From Nostoc sp. CENA543 (GTDB lineage: Bacteria; Cyanobacteriota; Cyanobacteriia; Cyanobacteriales; Nostocaceae), in assembly GCF_002896875.1 (NCBI RefSeq), contig NZ_CP023278.1:5650501-5714500 (forward strand): DNA of 64,000 nt, written 5' to 3'. The notes beneath the pieces were generated by a model. That model did not search any database. It was given only the letters and a program-made list of their open reading frames with translations, and was not told where the DNA came from. Below, piece after piece: positions 27,241-36,196 of this stretch. Position numbers and translations under genes: made by a program. Within the stretch, counting starts at the first letter, position 1, and each line of letters begins with the position of its first letter.

Positions 27241-27651
27241 ATGAGTAATTCCTCACCTGAAACTGTATCTGAGTCTAGCCAAGAAATGAAGTATGGCGAA
27301 CGCATCATTGCGGAAGGACAGCTAATTACGTTTCCTAATCCGCGTGTGGGTAGACGTTACGATATTAATATTACTTTGCCGGAATTTACTTGTAAGTGTC
27401 CATTTTCCGGCTATCCTGATTTTGCCACTATTTATATTACCTACGTTCCTGATGAGCGTGTGGTAGAGTTAAAGGCACTGAAGCTTTATATTAATAGTTA
27501 TCGCGATCGCTACATTTCTCACGAAGAATCTGCTAACCAAATTCTTGATGATTTTGTCGCTGCCTGTGACCCTCTAGAAGCGACGGTAAAAGCAGATTTT
27601 ACTCCTCGCGGTAATGTTCACACTGTGGTAGAAGTACGACATCAAAAGTAA
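27241..27651 (+). CDS. queF: NADPH-dependent 7-cyano-7-deazaguanine reductase
   Basis: Reduces preQ0 to preQ1 in queuosine tRNA modification. The 136-residue unimodular (YkvM-type) form is seen. The catalytic Cys lies in KCPFSGYPDFA (about residues 57-67) and the NADPH-binding ELKALKLYINSYRD motif follows (about 78-91), with HEE (about 94-96) completing the substrate pocket. No preQ1 riboswitch was recognised upstream, only aaaaggc repeats. Other que genes are not in the window. Confidence 0.95.
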   Translation: MSNSSPETVSESSQEMKYGERIIAEGQLITFPNPRVGRRYDINITLPEFTCKCPFSGYPDFATIYITYVPDERVVELKALKLYINSYRDRYISHEESANQILDDFVAACDPLEATVKADFTPRGNVHTVVEVRHQK

Positions 27652-27688
27652 GCTGTTACCCGCCGAATTTTAGATTTTGGATTTTGCG

Positions 27689-27728
27689 GAAAGTTCTGTA
27701 GGCGGGTTTCCCGCCGTAGGAAACTTTT
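27689..27728. terminator. hairpin between convergent queF and ccs1
   Basis: A perfect stem GGCGGG (27701-27706) TTT CCCGCC (27710-27715) sits inside outer arms gaaagtt (27689-27695) and aaactttt (27721-27728). It is positioned to terminate both convergent genes. The arm and stem layout resembles that inside the 34544-34743 element, so it is probably a dispersed hairpin repeat. Confidence 0.55.
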
Positions 27729-27798
27729 CAAGACGGATTTTGGATTGACTCTAAAATCCAAAATTGTTTAACTGTGAACAGTCAGATACAGCTAATAT

Positions 27799-29178
27799 TT
27801 ACTTGGTGACTGGAACTGCTTCAGAATTAGCACTCAAACTATCTAAAATTTCTAAAACTTCGCTCTCAAAGGCTACTTGAGCGCGATTAGTTTTACCACC
27901 AATATACAAGCGATCGCCTGTTTTTAATGCCCAAATTTGCGAGTGGGAAAAATAACTCATGACTGTACCCAACATCAACACCGCAAACCCAACATAAACA
28001 ATGGGAATACCTGGGTCGGCTTTAATTTGTAACCCTGTACTACCAACTACATCGACAATTTTTAAGGTGATACCGTTGACTTGAGTAGACATCCCTGTGC
28101 GGACGGTATCAACTAATTTACCTTGAGCATCATAAATTAACACCATCCCTTGCAAATCTTTAGCTAATAGGGAAACGCCTTCACTTAAATCTGGCTTTGT
28201 GGGAATCCAAGTCCCCCAAATGCGTCCTTGACCTTTCGTATCTAATAAGGCCATTGGTAGCTGAAATACAGGACTTTTATTCAGCCGCACACGCACAGAG
28301 GAAATCCCCCAATCTGTTTGGTAAAAAGTAATGCCATGATAACGCAGGGGTTGGTTGACAAATATCTTTTTGTGGTCAACTTCCTGTCCCTGATTATTTA
28401 AAACTGACATATCTGAATAAAATTGATCAATGCCACCTTTGGGTGTGTAATCAATCCAAAATCGATTTACCCGTACAGACCAATCTTTAGGAACTGGCGC
28501 AGCTAAAGGCCCTGCATCGATAATATTTTGAATTTGAAAAGTATCGCCGCTAGCAATCATTTCTTGGGCGATAAATCCTGTCATTGCGCCCCAAATTCCC
28601 CCTAAAAGAATTGTGACAATTCCAATATGTACGATAATGGGGCCAATGCGTCCAATTATGCCTTTACGGGCATAGAGAATACCATCTTTTTCTTGAAAAA
28701 TTTTATAACGGCGATTTTGTAATAAGGGTGTTAAAGATTCCACAGAACCATTATCTAGTTCTGCACTTAAGGCGAGTTTTTGAAATTGTCGTGGTTCTTC
28801 GTAATATTTCCAGCGACGTGCGGCTTTTAAGGCTGGTAGCTGACGGGTAAAAGTGCAAGCAGTTAAGCTAGTCCCAAATAAAACGAGTAAAGCTAGAAAC
28901 CACCAAGTCCGATAAACATGATCTAAACCGACTACTTGAATTACCTTCCAAGTCAGAAAACCAAATAAAGCCGGGTGTTCTGGGTAGTTGGCTTGGTAAA
29001 ATGCTGGTGATTGACCTTGCTCGATGACTGTACCAGTGACGCTAAATAAAGCGATGATGAGTAAGAGTGCGATCGCTAATCTTAAATCTGTCAGTATCGG
29101 TAACAACTCTTTTCGCAAGTATTTTCCTGGTACAGTCCACCAAGGAGAGTTTGTCGGCGCGGAATTATCTATAGTCAT
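27799..29178 (-). CDS. ccs1: cytochrome c biogenesis protein Ccs1 (ResB family)
   Basis: System II cytochrome c maturation protein that, with CcsA, delivers heme to apocytochromes in the thylakoid lumen or periplasm. The 459-residue length and layout fit: three N-terminal membrane helices (about residues 33-50, 88-108, 185-205), a large lumenal domain, and a C-terminal helix (about 398-416) followed by the cytoplasmic tail. Segments [23 protein letters not shown] and [16 protein letters not shown] are typical. It is downstream of ccdA with a 59-bp gap, consistent with an operon. ccsA is not in the window. Confidence 0.92.
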   Translation of the reverse strand: MTIDNSAPTNSPWWTVPGKYLRKELLPILTDLRLAIALLLIIALFSVTGTVIEQGQSPAFYQANYPEHPALFGFLTWKVIQVVGLDHVYRTWWFLALLVLFGTSLTACTFTRQLPALKAARRWKYYEEPRQFQKLALSAELDNGSVESLTPLLQNRRYKIFQEKDGILYARKGIIGRIGPIIVHIGIVTILLGGIWGAMTGFIAQEMIASGDTFQIQNIIDAGPLAAPVPKDWSVRVNRFWIDYTPKGGIDQFYSDMSVLNNQGQEVDHKKIFVNQPLRYHGITFYQTDWGISSVRVRLNKSPVFQLPMALLDTKGQGRIWGTWIPTKPDLSEGVSLLAKDLQGMVLIYDAQGKLVDTVRTGMSTQVNGITLKIVDVVGSTGLQIKADPGIPIVYVGFAVLMLGTVMSYFSHSQIWALKTGDRLYIGGKTNRAQVAFESEVLEILDSLSANSEAVPVTK

Positions 29179-29237
29179 TGCTTACGAAAAACATTGGGTG
29201 TAGGAGAAGTAGGTGTTTACTTTTGTTTGTGAATGGC

Positions 29238-29978
29238 TTACAAACTACCAAAGGGAATCCGAGAAATAAGAGAAAATACACCAAAACCAACTAAAAGTGC
29301 GCCACTAACTGGATTAATCCAACCAGACCAGCGACGTAATTCTAATAGCTTTTTAATAGACGCAGTGAACGTACCCGCCAAAATCAATGGTGCAACATAG
29401 CCTGCTGTGTAGGAAATTAACAATGCAGCACCCAAAATTAAGTCCTGGGTATTGGCTACCCAACCCAACAAACTAGCTAAAACAGGGGTGCTGCAAGGGG
29501 AAGCCACTAAACCAAAAGTTAACCCCGTTGCATAGGAACGCACCCCAGAGGGTAAATTTGGAGAAATCCAGTTAGTATCACCAAAAGATGGCAGTTGCAG
29601 GGGTATGGCTTCTAGTAAGTTCAACCCCATGAAAATGACAATAATACTGACAATAATCGGCAATCCCCAGCCTATTTGACCGTATACTTTGCCTAGTAAA
29701 GCTGCTATGATACCAAGTCCGGCGAGGGTAGTTGCTAATCCCAGAGCGAACCATGTTGATTGTAGAGCTGCTTGCCATCTGCTTTTGGCTTCATAGCCGC
29801 CAATATAGCCAATGGTAATTGGCAGCATGGAAAGCATACAAGGTGTGAGGCTAGTAAGTAACCCTGCTGTGAAAATAATGCCAATACTCAGCAAGTTTAG
29901 GTGTGTCAGTTGTTGAGAAACAAGAGTGTTGGCAAATTGCTCTAGTTGGTAAAGTTGGGTTTGCAGATTCTCCAGCAT
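29238..29978 (-). CDS. ccdA: cytochrome c biogenesis protein CcdA
   Basis: A thiol-disulfide transporter of the DsbD/CcdA family that carries reducing power across the membrane to keep apocytochrome CXXCH cysteines reduced. The 246-residue protein has six predicted helices. The two key membrane cysteines lie in SLTPCMLSMLP (about residue 47) and LVASPCSTPVL (about residue 161). It precedes ccs1 in the same direction, forming a System II pair. Confidence 0.93.
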   Translation of the reverse strand: MLENLQTQLYQLEQFANTLVSQQLTHLNLLSIGIIFTAGLLTSLTPCMLSMLPITIGYIGGYEAKSRWQAALQSTWFALGLATTLAGLGIIAALLGKVYGQIGWGLPIIVSIIVIFMGLNLLEAIPLQLPSFGDTNWISPNLPSGVRSYATGLTFGLVASPCSTPVLASLLGWVANTQDLILGAALLISYTAGYVAPLILAGTFTASIKKLLELRRWSGWINPVSGALLVGFGVFSLISRIPFGSL

Positions 29979-30079
29979 GGGGTGTTAGTAGGCAAGAAAT
30001 GCTTGATCTGCTTGCATTGTAGCTTAATTTGGATTGTCCTTGGTGATTTGAAAACAGGGTATGGATATTAATTTAAGTC

Positions 30080-31354
30080 TCAGCATTTCTCAAAACACAC
30101 GACGGGTAATTTGACAGTTACCCTAGTACCTGTAGTTTGATCAGAATTAATCAACAATTCCCCGCTATGAGCATTAATGATGCGTTTGGTGATGGCGAGT
30201 CCTAAGCCAGTGCCTTGAGGTTTAGTAGAGAAGAATGGCTTGGTTAACTTTGGTAGTACCTCTGGCGGAATTGCTTCACCACCATTCCAGACATGAATAT
30301 CAACTTGATTGTCACAGGAGTTATCTACTTCTAATTTAATCTCACTTTCGGGCGTAACTGCCTCACAAGCATTGCGAACAATATTAATTAAAACTTGTTT
30401 GAGCTTATCTTGATCTGCTAAAACTTTGACTGTAGATGATGCAGAGATAAATTGAATTTTTCTTGAATCTGCCTCTGGCATTTCATAAATAGACTTCAAA
30501 AATGCACTAATAAATTTATTAACATCGACTTCACATAGTTGTAAAACCTGTGGCTTGGCATATAGTAAAATTTCACTCAAAAGATTTTCTAAACGATTTC
30601 CTTCACTGAGTGCTAACACTAATCGCTCTTGTGCCGCTTCACTTAAAAGGTGTTTTTTGGCATATTTCAATCCCATATTCATCGTTGTTAAGGGATTGCG
30701 AATTTCATGCACAATCATGGCAGCAAATTCACCGATAGCTGCTAGTCGTTCTTGTTCTACCAGTTTTTCTTGTGTTGATTTTAATTCTGCGGTACGAGCT
30801 TCGACTTCAGTTTCGAGAATCTGATTAAATCGACATTGTTGCTCATACAAATGATAATTATCAATAGCTGTAGCGGCGCGTTCTGCAAACAGTTCTGCTA
30901 GTTGAATTTCTTCTAAAGAAAATTCTCTCGGTTGTTGATGAAAACAGCAGATAGTGCCAATTACCTCTCCTGCGGCTATTCTTAAAGGTATTCCTAAATA
31001 AGCACAATAACCTTCAGGAGCTTTGCCGTATTCTGGATGTTTATTGGCATCTTCCACCGCTAAGGAATGACCACTTTCTATGACAGTATTGGTCAGTGAA
31101 CCATGCAATGAATAAAGGTGTTCACCTGCTCCCATATCCAGGCTACTAGCCAGTACCTTTTCAAAGCCTTGCTGACATAGGGTAACTACTGACCAATCTA
31201 ACTCCAGTAATTCACTGACTCCACAGGCAATATCATGTAGATAACTCGGTAATTTCCCCGTGCGATAGTTCAAGGAAGATAAAAGTGCGATCGCTCTTCG
31301 CTCCCTCTGCCATCTTTGATTGTCTAAGATTTTCTTATCAATGGCTTTGATCAT
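30080..31354 (-). CDS. GAF-domain sensor histidine kinase
   Basis: A 424-residue soluble kinase. A GAF domain spans about residues 25-165 (LLELDWSVVTL, YLGIPLRI, VIGTICCFH). A coiled-coil linker (about 170-205) leads to the HisKA domain with the phospho-acceptor in IVHEIRNPLTTM (about residue 216). The HATPase domain has the N box NIVRNACEAV and the G boxes TGLGLAI and TGTRVTV. No membrane segment is present. The GAF domain has no obvious bilin cysteine, so a small-molecule or redox signal is as likely as light. No response regulator is adjacent. Confidence 0.92.
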   Translation of the reverse strand: MIKAIDKKILDNQRWQRERRAIALLSSLNYRTGKLPSYLHDIACGVSELLELDWSVVTLCQQGFEKVLASSLDMGAGEHLYSLHGSLTNTVIESGHSLAVEDANKHPEYGKAPEGYCAYLGIPLRIAAGEVIGTICCFHQQPREFSLEEIQLAELFAERAATAIDNYHLYEQQCRFNQILETEVEARTAELKSTQEKLVEQERLAAIGEFAAMIVHEIRNPLTTMNMGLKYAKKHLLSEAAQERLVLALSEGNRLENLLSEILLYAKPQVLQLCEVDVNKFISAFLKSIYEMPEADSRKIQFISASSTVKVLADQDKLKQVLINIVRNACEAVTPESEIKLEVDNSCDNQVDIHVWNGGEAIPPEVLPKLTKPFFSTKPQGTGLGLAITKRIINAHSGELLINSDQTTGTRVTVKLPVVCFEKC

Positions 31355-31572
31355 AAGTGTTTATGAATGATTCTGCAAATATTTATTTATAAGCCAAATA
31401 TTAAAGTTTAAATTTTGCTGAGAAAATCCTAAGAAATTTTTAGACAGAATATCACATTTTACCAAGGCATTTCCTTAGATATTCATAATTTTTAAACTAC
31501 TTATTTCAGACATAATCAATCTTAAGTCAACAACTTGCAACTAATAATTATTGCACTCAGGGATTTTAAGTT

Positions 31573-32103
31573 ATGAAATCGCAATATTTGCTGGGATTGG
31601 GTCTTGTTTCTTTACTAATGGTTAGTTCTGTGAAAGAAGCATCAAGTAAACAGTTACCGACAAACTTTGTGAGTGAAAATGCAAATACTCCTATTCTTTT
31701 GAGTAAAATGCAATCTGTTGATAATTTTGCGAAATCTTCATCTACAACTACTATTAAATCTGGTTCATTCGTTTCTGGAGAACATACAACTCAAGGCACA
31801 GTCAACATTGTGACTCAAAATGGCAAATCATTTATTGAACTTGAGCAGTCCTTTAAAACCTCTAGCTCTGGGCCAGATTTAGTAGTAGTTTTACACCGTT
31901 CTCCTAACGTTATTGCTTCAACTCGTCCTCCAGCTTATCCTCTCAAAAGAGGAGATTATATTGTCATCGCTCCATTACAAAAATTTCGAGGTTCGCAACG
32001 TTATCTCATACCGCAAAACGTTAATTTAGCAGATTATCAATCTGTTGCTATTTGGTGTCGCAAATTTAATGCCACTTTTGGATCTGCCACTGTCAAAAGT
32101 TAA
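31573..32103 (+). CDS. secreted DM13-domain protein
   Basis: A 176-residue protein with an N-terminal signal peptide (hydrophobic residues 5-20, cleavage probably near residue 25). Residues about 65-172 match a DM13 domain (GSFVSGEHTTQGTVNIV, GPDLVVVLHRSP, QNVNLADYQSVAIWCRKFNA). The near-invariant Cys in AIWCR is present; in DM13 proteins this is proposed to take part in redox or electron-transfer chemistry. Periplasmic location is likely. It precedes the SDR and FMN-reductase genes on the same strand with a 41-bp gap, so it may be cotranscribed. Confidence 0.87.
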   Translation: MKSQYLLGLGLVSLLMVSSVKEASSKQLPTNFVSENANTPILLSKMQSVDNFAKSSSTTTIKSGSFVSGEHTTQGTVNIVTQNGKSFIELEQSFKTSSSGPDLVVVLHRSPNVIASTRPPAYPLKRGDYIVIAPLQKFRGSQRYLIPQNVNLADYQSVAIWCRKFNATFGSATVKS

Positions 32104-32144
32104 AAATTAATCAAAAGATAACTAGCAGTTAACCAAACAAAACT

Positions 32145-32942
32145 ATGAATTTAGCAGGTAAAGTTGCCCTAGTTACAGGTAGTAGCCAAGGCATTGGACA
32201 AGCAATTGTTTTACGTCTAGCTCAAGCTGGAGCAAATGTTGTGATCAACTACCGTTCTCATCCAGAAGGCGCAGAGGAAACTTTAGCTAAGGTCGAGGCG
32301 GTTGGTGGTAATTGTTATATGGCACAATGTCATCAATCTCATGGCTACACTCTCAAAGCTGACTTGGGTAATGTGGAGGAAGTGCGTCAATTAATTACAG
32401 AAAGTATTGAGCATTTCGGCAAGTTGGATATTTTAGTAAATAATGCTGGTATTGAAAAACACGCACCTTTTTGGGAAGTGACAGAAGCTGATTATGATGC
32501 AGTCATGAATGTGAATTTAAAAGGTTTTTTCTTCGCCGCTCAATGCTTTGTCCAACACTTAATTACAACCCAACGCACAGGCAAAATTATTAATATTAGT
32601 TCTGTGCATGAAGAATTACCATTTCCCAATTTCACAGCTTATTGTGTCAGTAAGGGTGGGATGAAAATGCTAACTCGTAATTTAGCAGTGGAGTTGGGAG
32701 CATTGGGCATTACTATTAATAATGTTGCCCCAGGAGCTATAGAAACGCCGATTAATACTAAATTGTTAAATGATCCAGAAAAATTGGGAGCTTTACTACA
32801 AAATATCCCCCTGGGTCGTTTAGGAAAACCCCAAGATGTAGCTTCCTTAGTGGCTTTTCTAGCTTCTGCTGATGCTGATTACATTACAGGTAGTACATTC
32901 TTTGTAGATGGGGGACTACTTTGGAATTATCAAGAACAGTAG
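32145..32942 (+). CDS. short-chain dehydrogenase/reductase (glucose 1-dehydrogenase-like)
   Basis: A 265-residue classical SDR. The cofactor motif is TGSSQGIG (residues 11-18), followed by NNAG (about 100-103), catalytic Ser in ISSV, and YCVSK (Tyr and Lys). The C-terminus GSTFFVDGGL is typical. Ser/Arg choice after beta-2 (NYRSHPEGAEE) favours NADP. Compared with the usual family, there is an extra segment of roughly 13 residues before TLKADLGN that carries two cysteines and two histidines (CYMAQCHQSHG). Substrate unknown. It lies 12 bp before the FMN-reductase gene. Confidence 0.9.
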   Translation: MNLAGKVALVTGSSQGIGQAIVLRLAQAGANVVINYRSHPEGAEETLAKVEAVGGNCYMAQCHQSHGYTLKADLGNVEEVRQLITESIEHFGKLDILVNNAGIEKHAPFWEVTEADYDAVMNVNLKGFFFAAQCFVQHLITTQRTGKIINISSVHEELPFPNFTAYCVSKGGMKMLTRNLAVELGALGITINNVAPGAIETPINTKLLNDPEKLGALLQNIPLGRLGKPQDVASLVAFLASADADYITGSTFFVDGGLLWNYQEQ

Positions 32943-32954
32943 CTAGAAAAAATT

Positions 32955-33536
32955 ATGCTAGATTCAGCTTTATTTATTCCCGTGATCCTTGGTACTCCTC
33001 GTCAGGGTCGTCAAAGTGAATATGTGGCTAAATTTATTGTGGAGCAAATTGCCACACGCGATCGCCTCACCACTGAATTAATTGATATCAGAAATATAGC
33101 CATAGCTACCAATGATGCAGGCGAATCAATTAAAAATCCAGAATTTTCCGCCACTATGGAACGTGCGGATGGGTTGATTATCGTTGTACCAGAGTATAAC
33201 CACGGCTATCCAGGGTTACTCAAACACGTACTTGATACCTGCCTCAAAGAATACATTCATAAAGCCGTTGGACTGTGCGGCGTTTCCGCAGGTGCTTTTG
33301 GTGGGACAAGAGTTATTCAAAATCTCTTACCTGTAATGCGTGAGTTGGGGTTAGTTACTATTTTTTATGACCTCAACTTTAGCAACGTACAGACACTATT
33401 TGATGAATCTGGAAATTTGATTGATAAACCAACTTACATTCGCCGCATGGCAAGATTTATGGACGAGTTAGTTTGGATGTCAACAGTTTTGAAATATGGG
33501 AGACAAGACTCTAGTTTGACTAAATCTTCCACCTAA
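32955..33536 (+). CDS. NADPH-dependent FMN reductase family protein
   Basis: A 193-residue flavodoxin-like oxidoreductase. The phosphate-binding loop GTPRQGRQSE (about residues 13-22) and the flavin-binding segment PEYNHGYPGLLKHVLD (about 79-94) are diagnostic of the NAD(P)H-dependent FMN reductase/azoreductase group. Gly-rich GVSAGAFGG follows. It forms a likely operon with the SDR immediately upstream, and could supply or use reduced flavin in the same pathway; this is inference. Confidence 0.9.
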   Translation: MLDSALFIPVILGTPRQGRQSEYVAKFIVEQIATRDRLTTELIDIRNIAIATNDAGESIKNPEFSATMERADGLIIVVPEYNHGYPGLLKHVLDTCLKEYIHKAVGLCGVSAGAFGGTRVIQNLLPVMRELGLVTIFYDLNFSNVQTLFDESGNLIDKPTYIRRMARFMDELVWMSTVLKYGRQDSSLTKSST

Positions 33537-33561
33537 ACCTCAGCCACTAGAAATTCCACAA

Positions 33562-33951
33562 TTAAAACATCTGCAAATTTTCCTGACGAAACAGTTTAAA
33601 GGCTCTAGCAGCTTCTGGAATTAGCTCAATATACCAATAGCCACTGATTTCATCAGCAAACCAACTCACAATTGCTAATGCGGGTTGCCCAAAGTCATTT
33701 TTTTCCATGCCAAAAAACTCGCCAAACTTTGCACCTAAATGACCGATTTGACCAGACGCATCGCCTTTGTATCCAGCAGCCTCTGACAATTCCCAAGTTC
33801 GTAATCGGCGATTATTTTTCATAAAGTAACAATGCTGATATAACTTCTCCAAAATAGCTTTGTGTCCTAAAGTCAAATCATGATAAATTGCCCGAAACGC
33901 TTCTAGGTACTCCTCTTGTGAAGGAATATAGCGTTCATGATGTAGTGACAA
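33562..33951 (-). CDS. hypothetical protein
   Basis: A 129-residue protein that was not recognised. It begins MSLHHERYIPSQEEY and contains aromatic-rich segments (FGEFFGMEK, VSWFADEISGYWYIELIPEAARAF). The start is a TTG at 33951, supported by AGGAG about 7 bp upstream; no ATG is available near the N-terminus. It is divergent from msrB and convergent with the FMN reductase. No signal peptide or membrane segment is seen. Confidence 0.72.
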   Translation of the reverse strand: MSLHHERYIPSQEEYLEAFRAIYHDLTLGHKAILEKLYQHCYFMKNNRRLRTWELSEAAGYKGDASGQIGHLGAKFGEFFGMEKNDFGQPALAIVSWFADEISGYWYIELIPEAARAFKLFRQENLQMF

Positions 33952-34043
33952 AATATTACTCCTTTAGTTTTTAATTGGGTGATTCTTTAATAGCATTCAC
34001 AACTGTAAATGTCGATATATTTACCTTAATTGACCCCCAAAAT

Positions 34044-34538
34044 ATGAAAAAACGCTATTTTTTACAAGCTGGTGCAGTCACGATAGCCACAGTTTGGTTG
34101 TCACGTTATTTAACAGATAGGTCACAAGTTATGGCACTTCCAAAAAATCAATTTGAAATTACAAAAAATGATGCAGAATGGCAAAAAATCTTAACGCCAG
34201 AACAGTTTTATGTATTGCGAAAACATGGAACTGAACGCGCAGGTACTAGTCCGCTTGATAAACAATATGCCAAAGGTACTTATATCTGCGCTGCTTGTAA
34301 TTTACCTTTGTTTGCGTCTACAACTAAATTCAACAGTGGTACAGGCTGGCCTAGCTTTTACGCACCTATTGATGGCGCAATTGGTACATCTATAGATAAG
34401 TCATTATTCATGACCAGAATAGAAGTGCATTGTCGTCGCTGTGGTGGACACTTGGGTCACGTATTCGATGATGGCCCCGCACCTACAGGTAAACGTTACT
34501 GCATGAATGGGGTAGCAATGAAATTTGTTGCTAGTTGA
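34044..34538 (+). CDS. msrB: peptide-methionine (R)-S-oxide reductase
   Basis: Reduces methionine-R-sulfoxide in proteins. The 164-residue protein has an N-terminal hydrophobic leader (MKKRYFLQAGAVTIATVWLS), suggesting export to the periplasm or lumen. The MsrB domain follows (about 40-162) with zinc-binding CAAC and CRRC pairs, GTGWPSFY, HCRRCGGHLGHVFDDGP and the catalytic Cys in RYCMNG (Asn-Gly replaces the common Asn-Ser). The ATG at 34044 is preferred to an upstream in-frame codon at 33975. Its TGA stop lies within the 9-bp duplication flanking the MITE-like element that follows. Confidence 0.94.
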   Translation: MKKRYFLQAGAVTIATVWLSRYLTDRSQVMALPKNQFEITKNDAEWQKILTPEQFYVLRKHGTERAGTSPLDKQYAKGTYICAACNLPLFASTTKFNSGTGWPSFYAPIDGAIGTSIDKSLFMTRIEVHCRRCGGHLGHVFDDGPAPTGKRYCMNGVAMKFVAS

Positions 34539-34543
34539 ATTAA

Positions 34544-34743
34544 CGTGAATTCGACAACCTCTCCCCAAACCCCTCTCTCTTGAAAAGTTCTGTTCGGAGG
34601 AAACCTCCGCCCAGACTTTTCGCTCCGACGCGGAGAGGGGCTTAGATATATTGCAAATAAAGGAAAAATGAAGGTTTTGAAGGTACTCTACGAGAAGAGC
34701 TTCGCTCTATGGAGAGGGGTTTTTTAAATTCGTCGAACTCACG
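34544..34743. mobile_element. 200-bp MITE-like element with 9-bp target duplication
   Basis: The ends are 12-bp inverted repeats with one mismatch (CGTGAATTCGAC at 34544-34555; GTCGAACTCACG at 34732-34743). The nonamer TTGAATTAA lies directly outside both ends (34535-34543, 34744-34752), as expected for a target-site duplication. The interior has no ORF and is built of hairpins: CGGAGG-AAA-CCTCCG at 34595-34609, CTCCG-ACG-CGGAG near 34623-34635, and agagcttcgctct near 34696-34708. It is non-autonomous; any transposase would be supplied from elsewhere. Confidence 0.8.
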
Positions 34744-34843
34744 TTGAATTAATATTGTTACTGTTGCCAAAGCTAAGGGGTTGTAAATTCACTTGATTAA
34801 GAAAATTATTCAACCTATGAATTACAACGCTGATTAAATTTGC

Positions 34844-35563
34844 TCATGCACGATGGAGTTGTCCGCGAATATCTCCGTAAAAAGTTTGCCCTTTGGTATG
34901 TAAGTTAAAGTAAAGTTCGCCTTTTTGGAGAATGTATTCCATACCTGCAATTGTTTTCACCTTATCTGATGTACCTGGAACAATTGGACATCCCGCCGTA
35001 AATGCACCAACTATTCCACGTCCAGATTTACTGGTTTTTTCAATATGTGCATTGTTGATTTCTACTGAAAACACACCATCAGCAATATTTTCTTGAATAT
35101 TACCAGCAAGAGCAAAATCAACTAAGATGGGGCCAAGTTGATCAGGTCTACCGCAGTGAATGTGAAACATGACAACATCTTTAGGGTTGACATTTTCAAC
35201 CTTGACATCTACATAAGCTTTACTTAAGTCACTGGTGAAACGTACTACTCCATGACCGCGTGATTTGCGCTCATTTCTCAGCAAAGATGGTGCAGTAGAC
35301 CGAAATTCTTGGGGAGTGATGGAGGGTGTGTCTTTCTCTTCACCTGGTTCTTGCTGTGGACTTAAAAAAGCTTCGTACACAAAACCAACTTTTTCGCGTC
35401 TATTCAGGTCAAAGTTAATAGATGTAGGTTGAACTGCGATGTTTCCACTATTGGGGACGGAAGCTAAGGCGTTAGAGTTAATAGTTGTCTGGTTGATGTA
35501 AATAAACAGCCACAAAATCAAGGATAGACAGGTGATGAGGACAAAAGTATATCTTTTTTTCAT
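34844..35563 (-). CDS. CHRD-domain protein with N-terminal signal/anchor
   Basis: A 239-residue protein. The start at 35563 (MKKRYTFVLITCLSL) gives a clear signal or membrane anchor at residues 4-24; a longer in-frame start at 35626 adds 21 residues before it and is less likely. A CHRD domain covers about residues 60-238 (YEAFLSPQQEPG, VRFTSDLSKAYVDVKV, MFHIHCGRPDQLGPI, DIRGQLH). CHRD domains occur in chordin and in bacterial secreted proteins of unknown function. Two cysteines (in HIHCG and TAGCP) could form a disulfide. Confidence 0.85.
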   Translation of the reverse strand: MKKRYTFVLITCLSLILWLFIYINQTTINSNALASVPNSGNIAVQPTSINFDLNRREKVGFVYEAFLSPQQEPGEEKDTPSITPQEFRSTAPSLLRNERKSRGHGVVRFTSDLSKAYVDVKVENVNPKDVVMFHIHCGRPDQLGPILVDFALAGNIQENIADGVFSVEINNAHIEKTSKSGRGIVGAFTAGCPIVPGTSDKVKTIAGMEYILQKGELYFNLHTKGQTFYGDIRGQLHRA

Positions 35564-35821
35564 AGTCGTTTGCTCTAGGTAAAATGCACCTGGATAAAAC
35601 TCGTCCAATGTCAAGTTAAATTCCAAACAACTATTATATTTAAACTTTTTGATACAGCAATGCTAAATATTTTTTGGTATATTAATTTACACTAAAGACT
35701 CTGATCTTATAGCTACTTATCCAGTAATTTAAAACTAACAATGAAAAAAATGTAATATTAAAGACTTTTAAAAGTATGTAATGAAACTTAGATATCAATA
35801 AGAAATAAGTAGTAAAAATTA

Positions 35822-36184
35822 CTAAATGCGATTAGGGAATGATATTTCTAAAACTATACAGCCGATATCAGTTTGGAATGGGCCATGAATCTCGCCTGGT
35901 AGTCTGCTAGCGTAATGTCCGGTTTCTAACCACATATCAAAAGCTTGGTCATAAAGACGACCACTAACTACAAAAATCTCTTCAGGATAGGGATGACTTT
36001 TTGCACCAAAAGGAGTGGTATCAGCACCAGGAAAAAACCGAGTTAGACGGGTGTATTCGCCAGTTTCTTCATCTATGCTGAGAGTTAGTTCTTCCGCAAT
36101 TGTTTCTAAGCCTGGAATTGGTTGCCATTTGTCTTGATTTGCTGCAATCAAAGGATTCCAGTAAGTTTTGGTGGATTTTGCCAT
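35822..36184 (-). CDS. cupin-domain protein (ChrR-like)
   Basis: A 120-residue single cupin. The metal-site pattern is degenerate but visible: SHPYPEEIFVVSGRL (His and Glu ligands, about 63-77), and a downstream HGPFQ (about 100-104). The layout resembles anti-sigma ChrR-type or acetylacetone-dioxygenase-like cupins. It is the last of three co-directional genes (36652-37131, 36197-36619, 35822-36184), separated by 12 and 32 bp, and is likely cotranscribed with them. Substrate unknown. Confidence 0.82.
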   Translation of the reverse strand: MAKSTKTYWNPLIAANQDKWQPIPGLETIAEELTLSIDEETGEYTRLTRFFPGADTTPFGAKSHPYPEEIFVVSGRLYDQAFDMWLETGHYASRLPGEIHGPFQTDIGCIVLEISFPNRI

Positions 36185-36196
36185 ATTTGCTTGATT

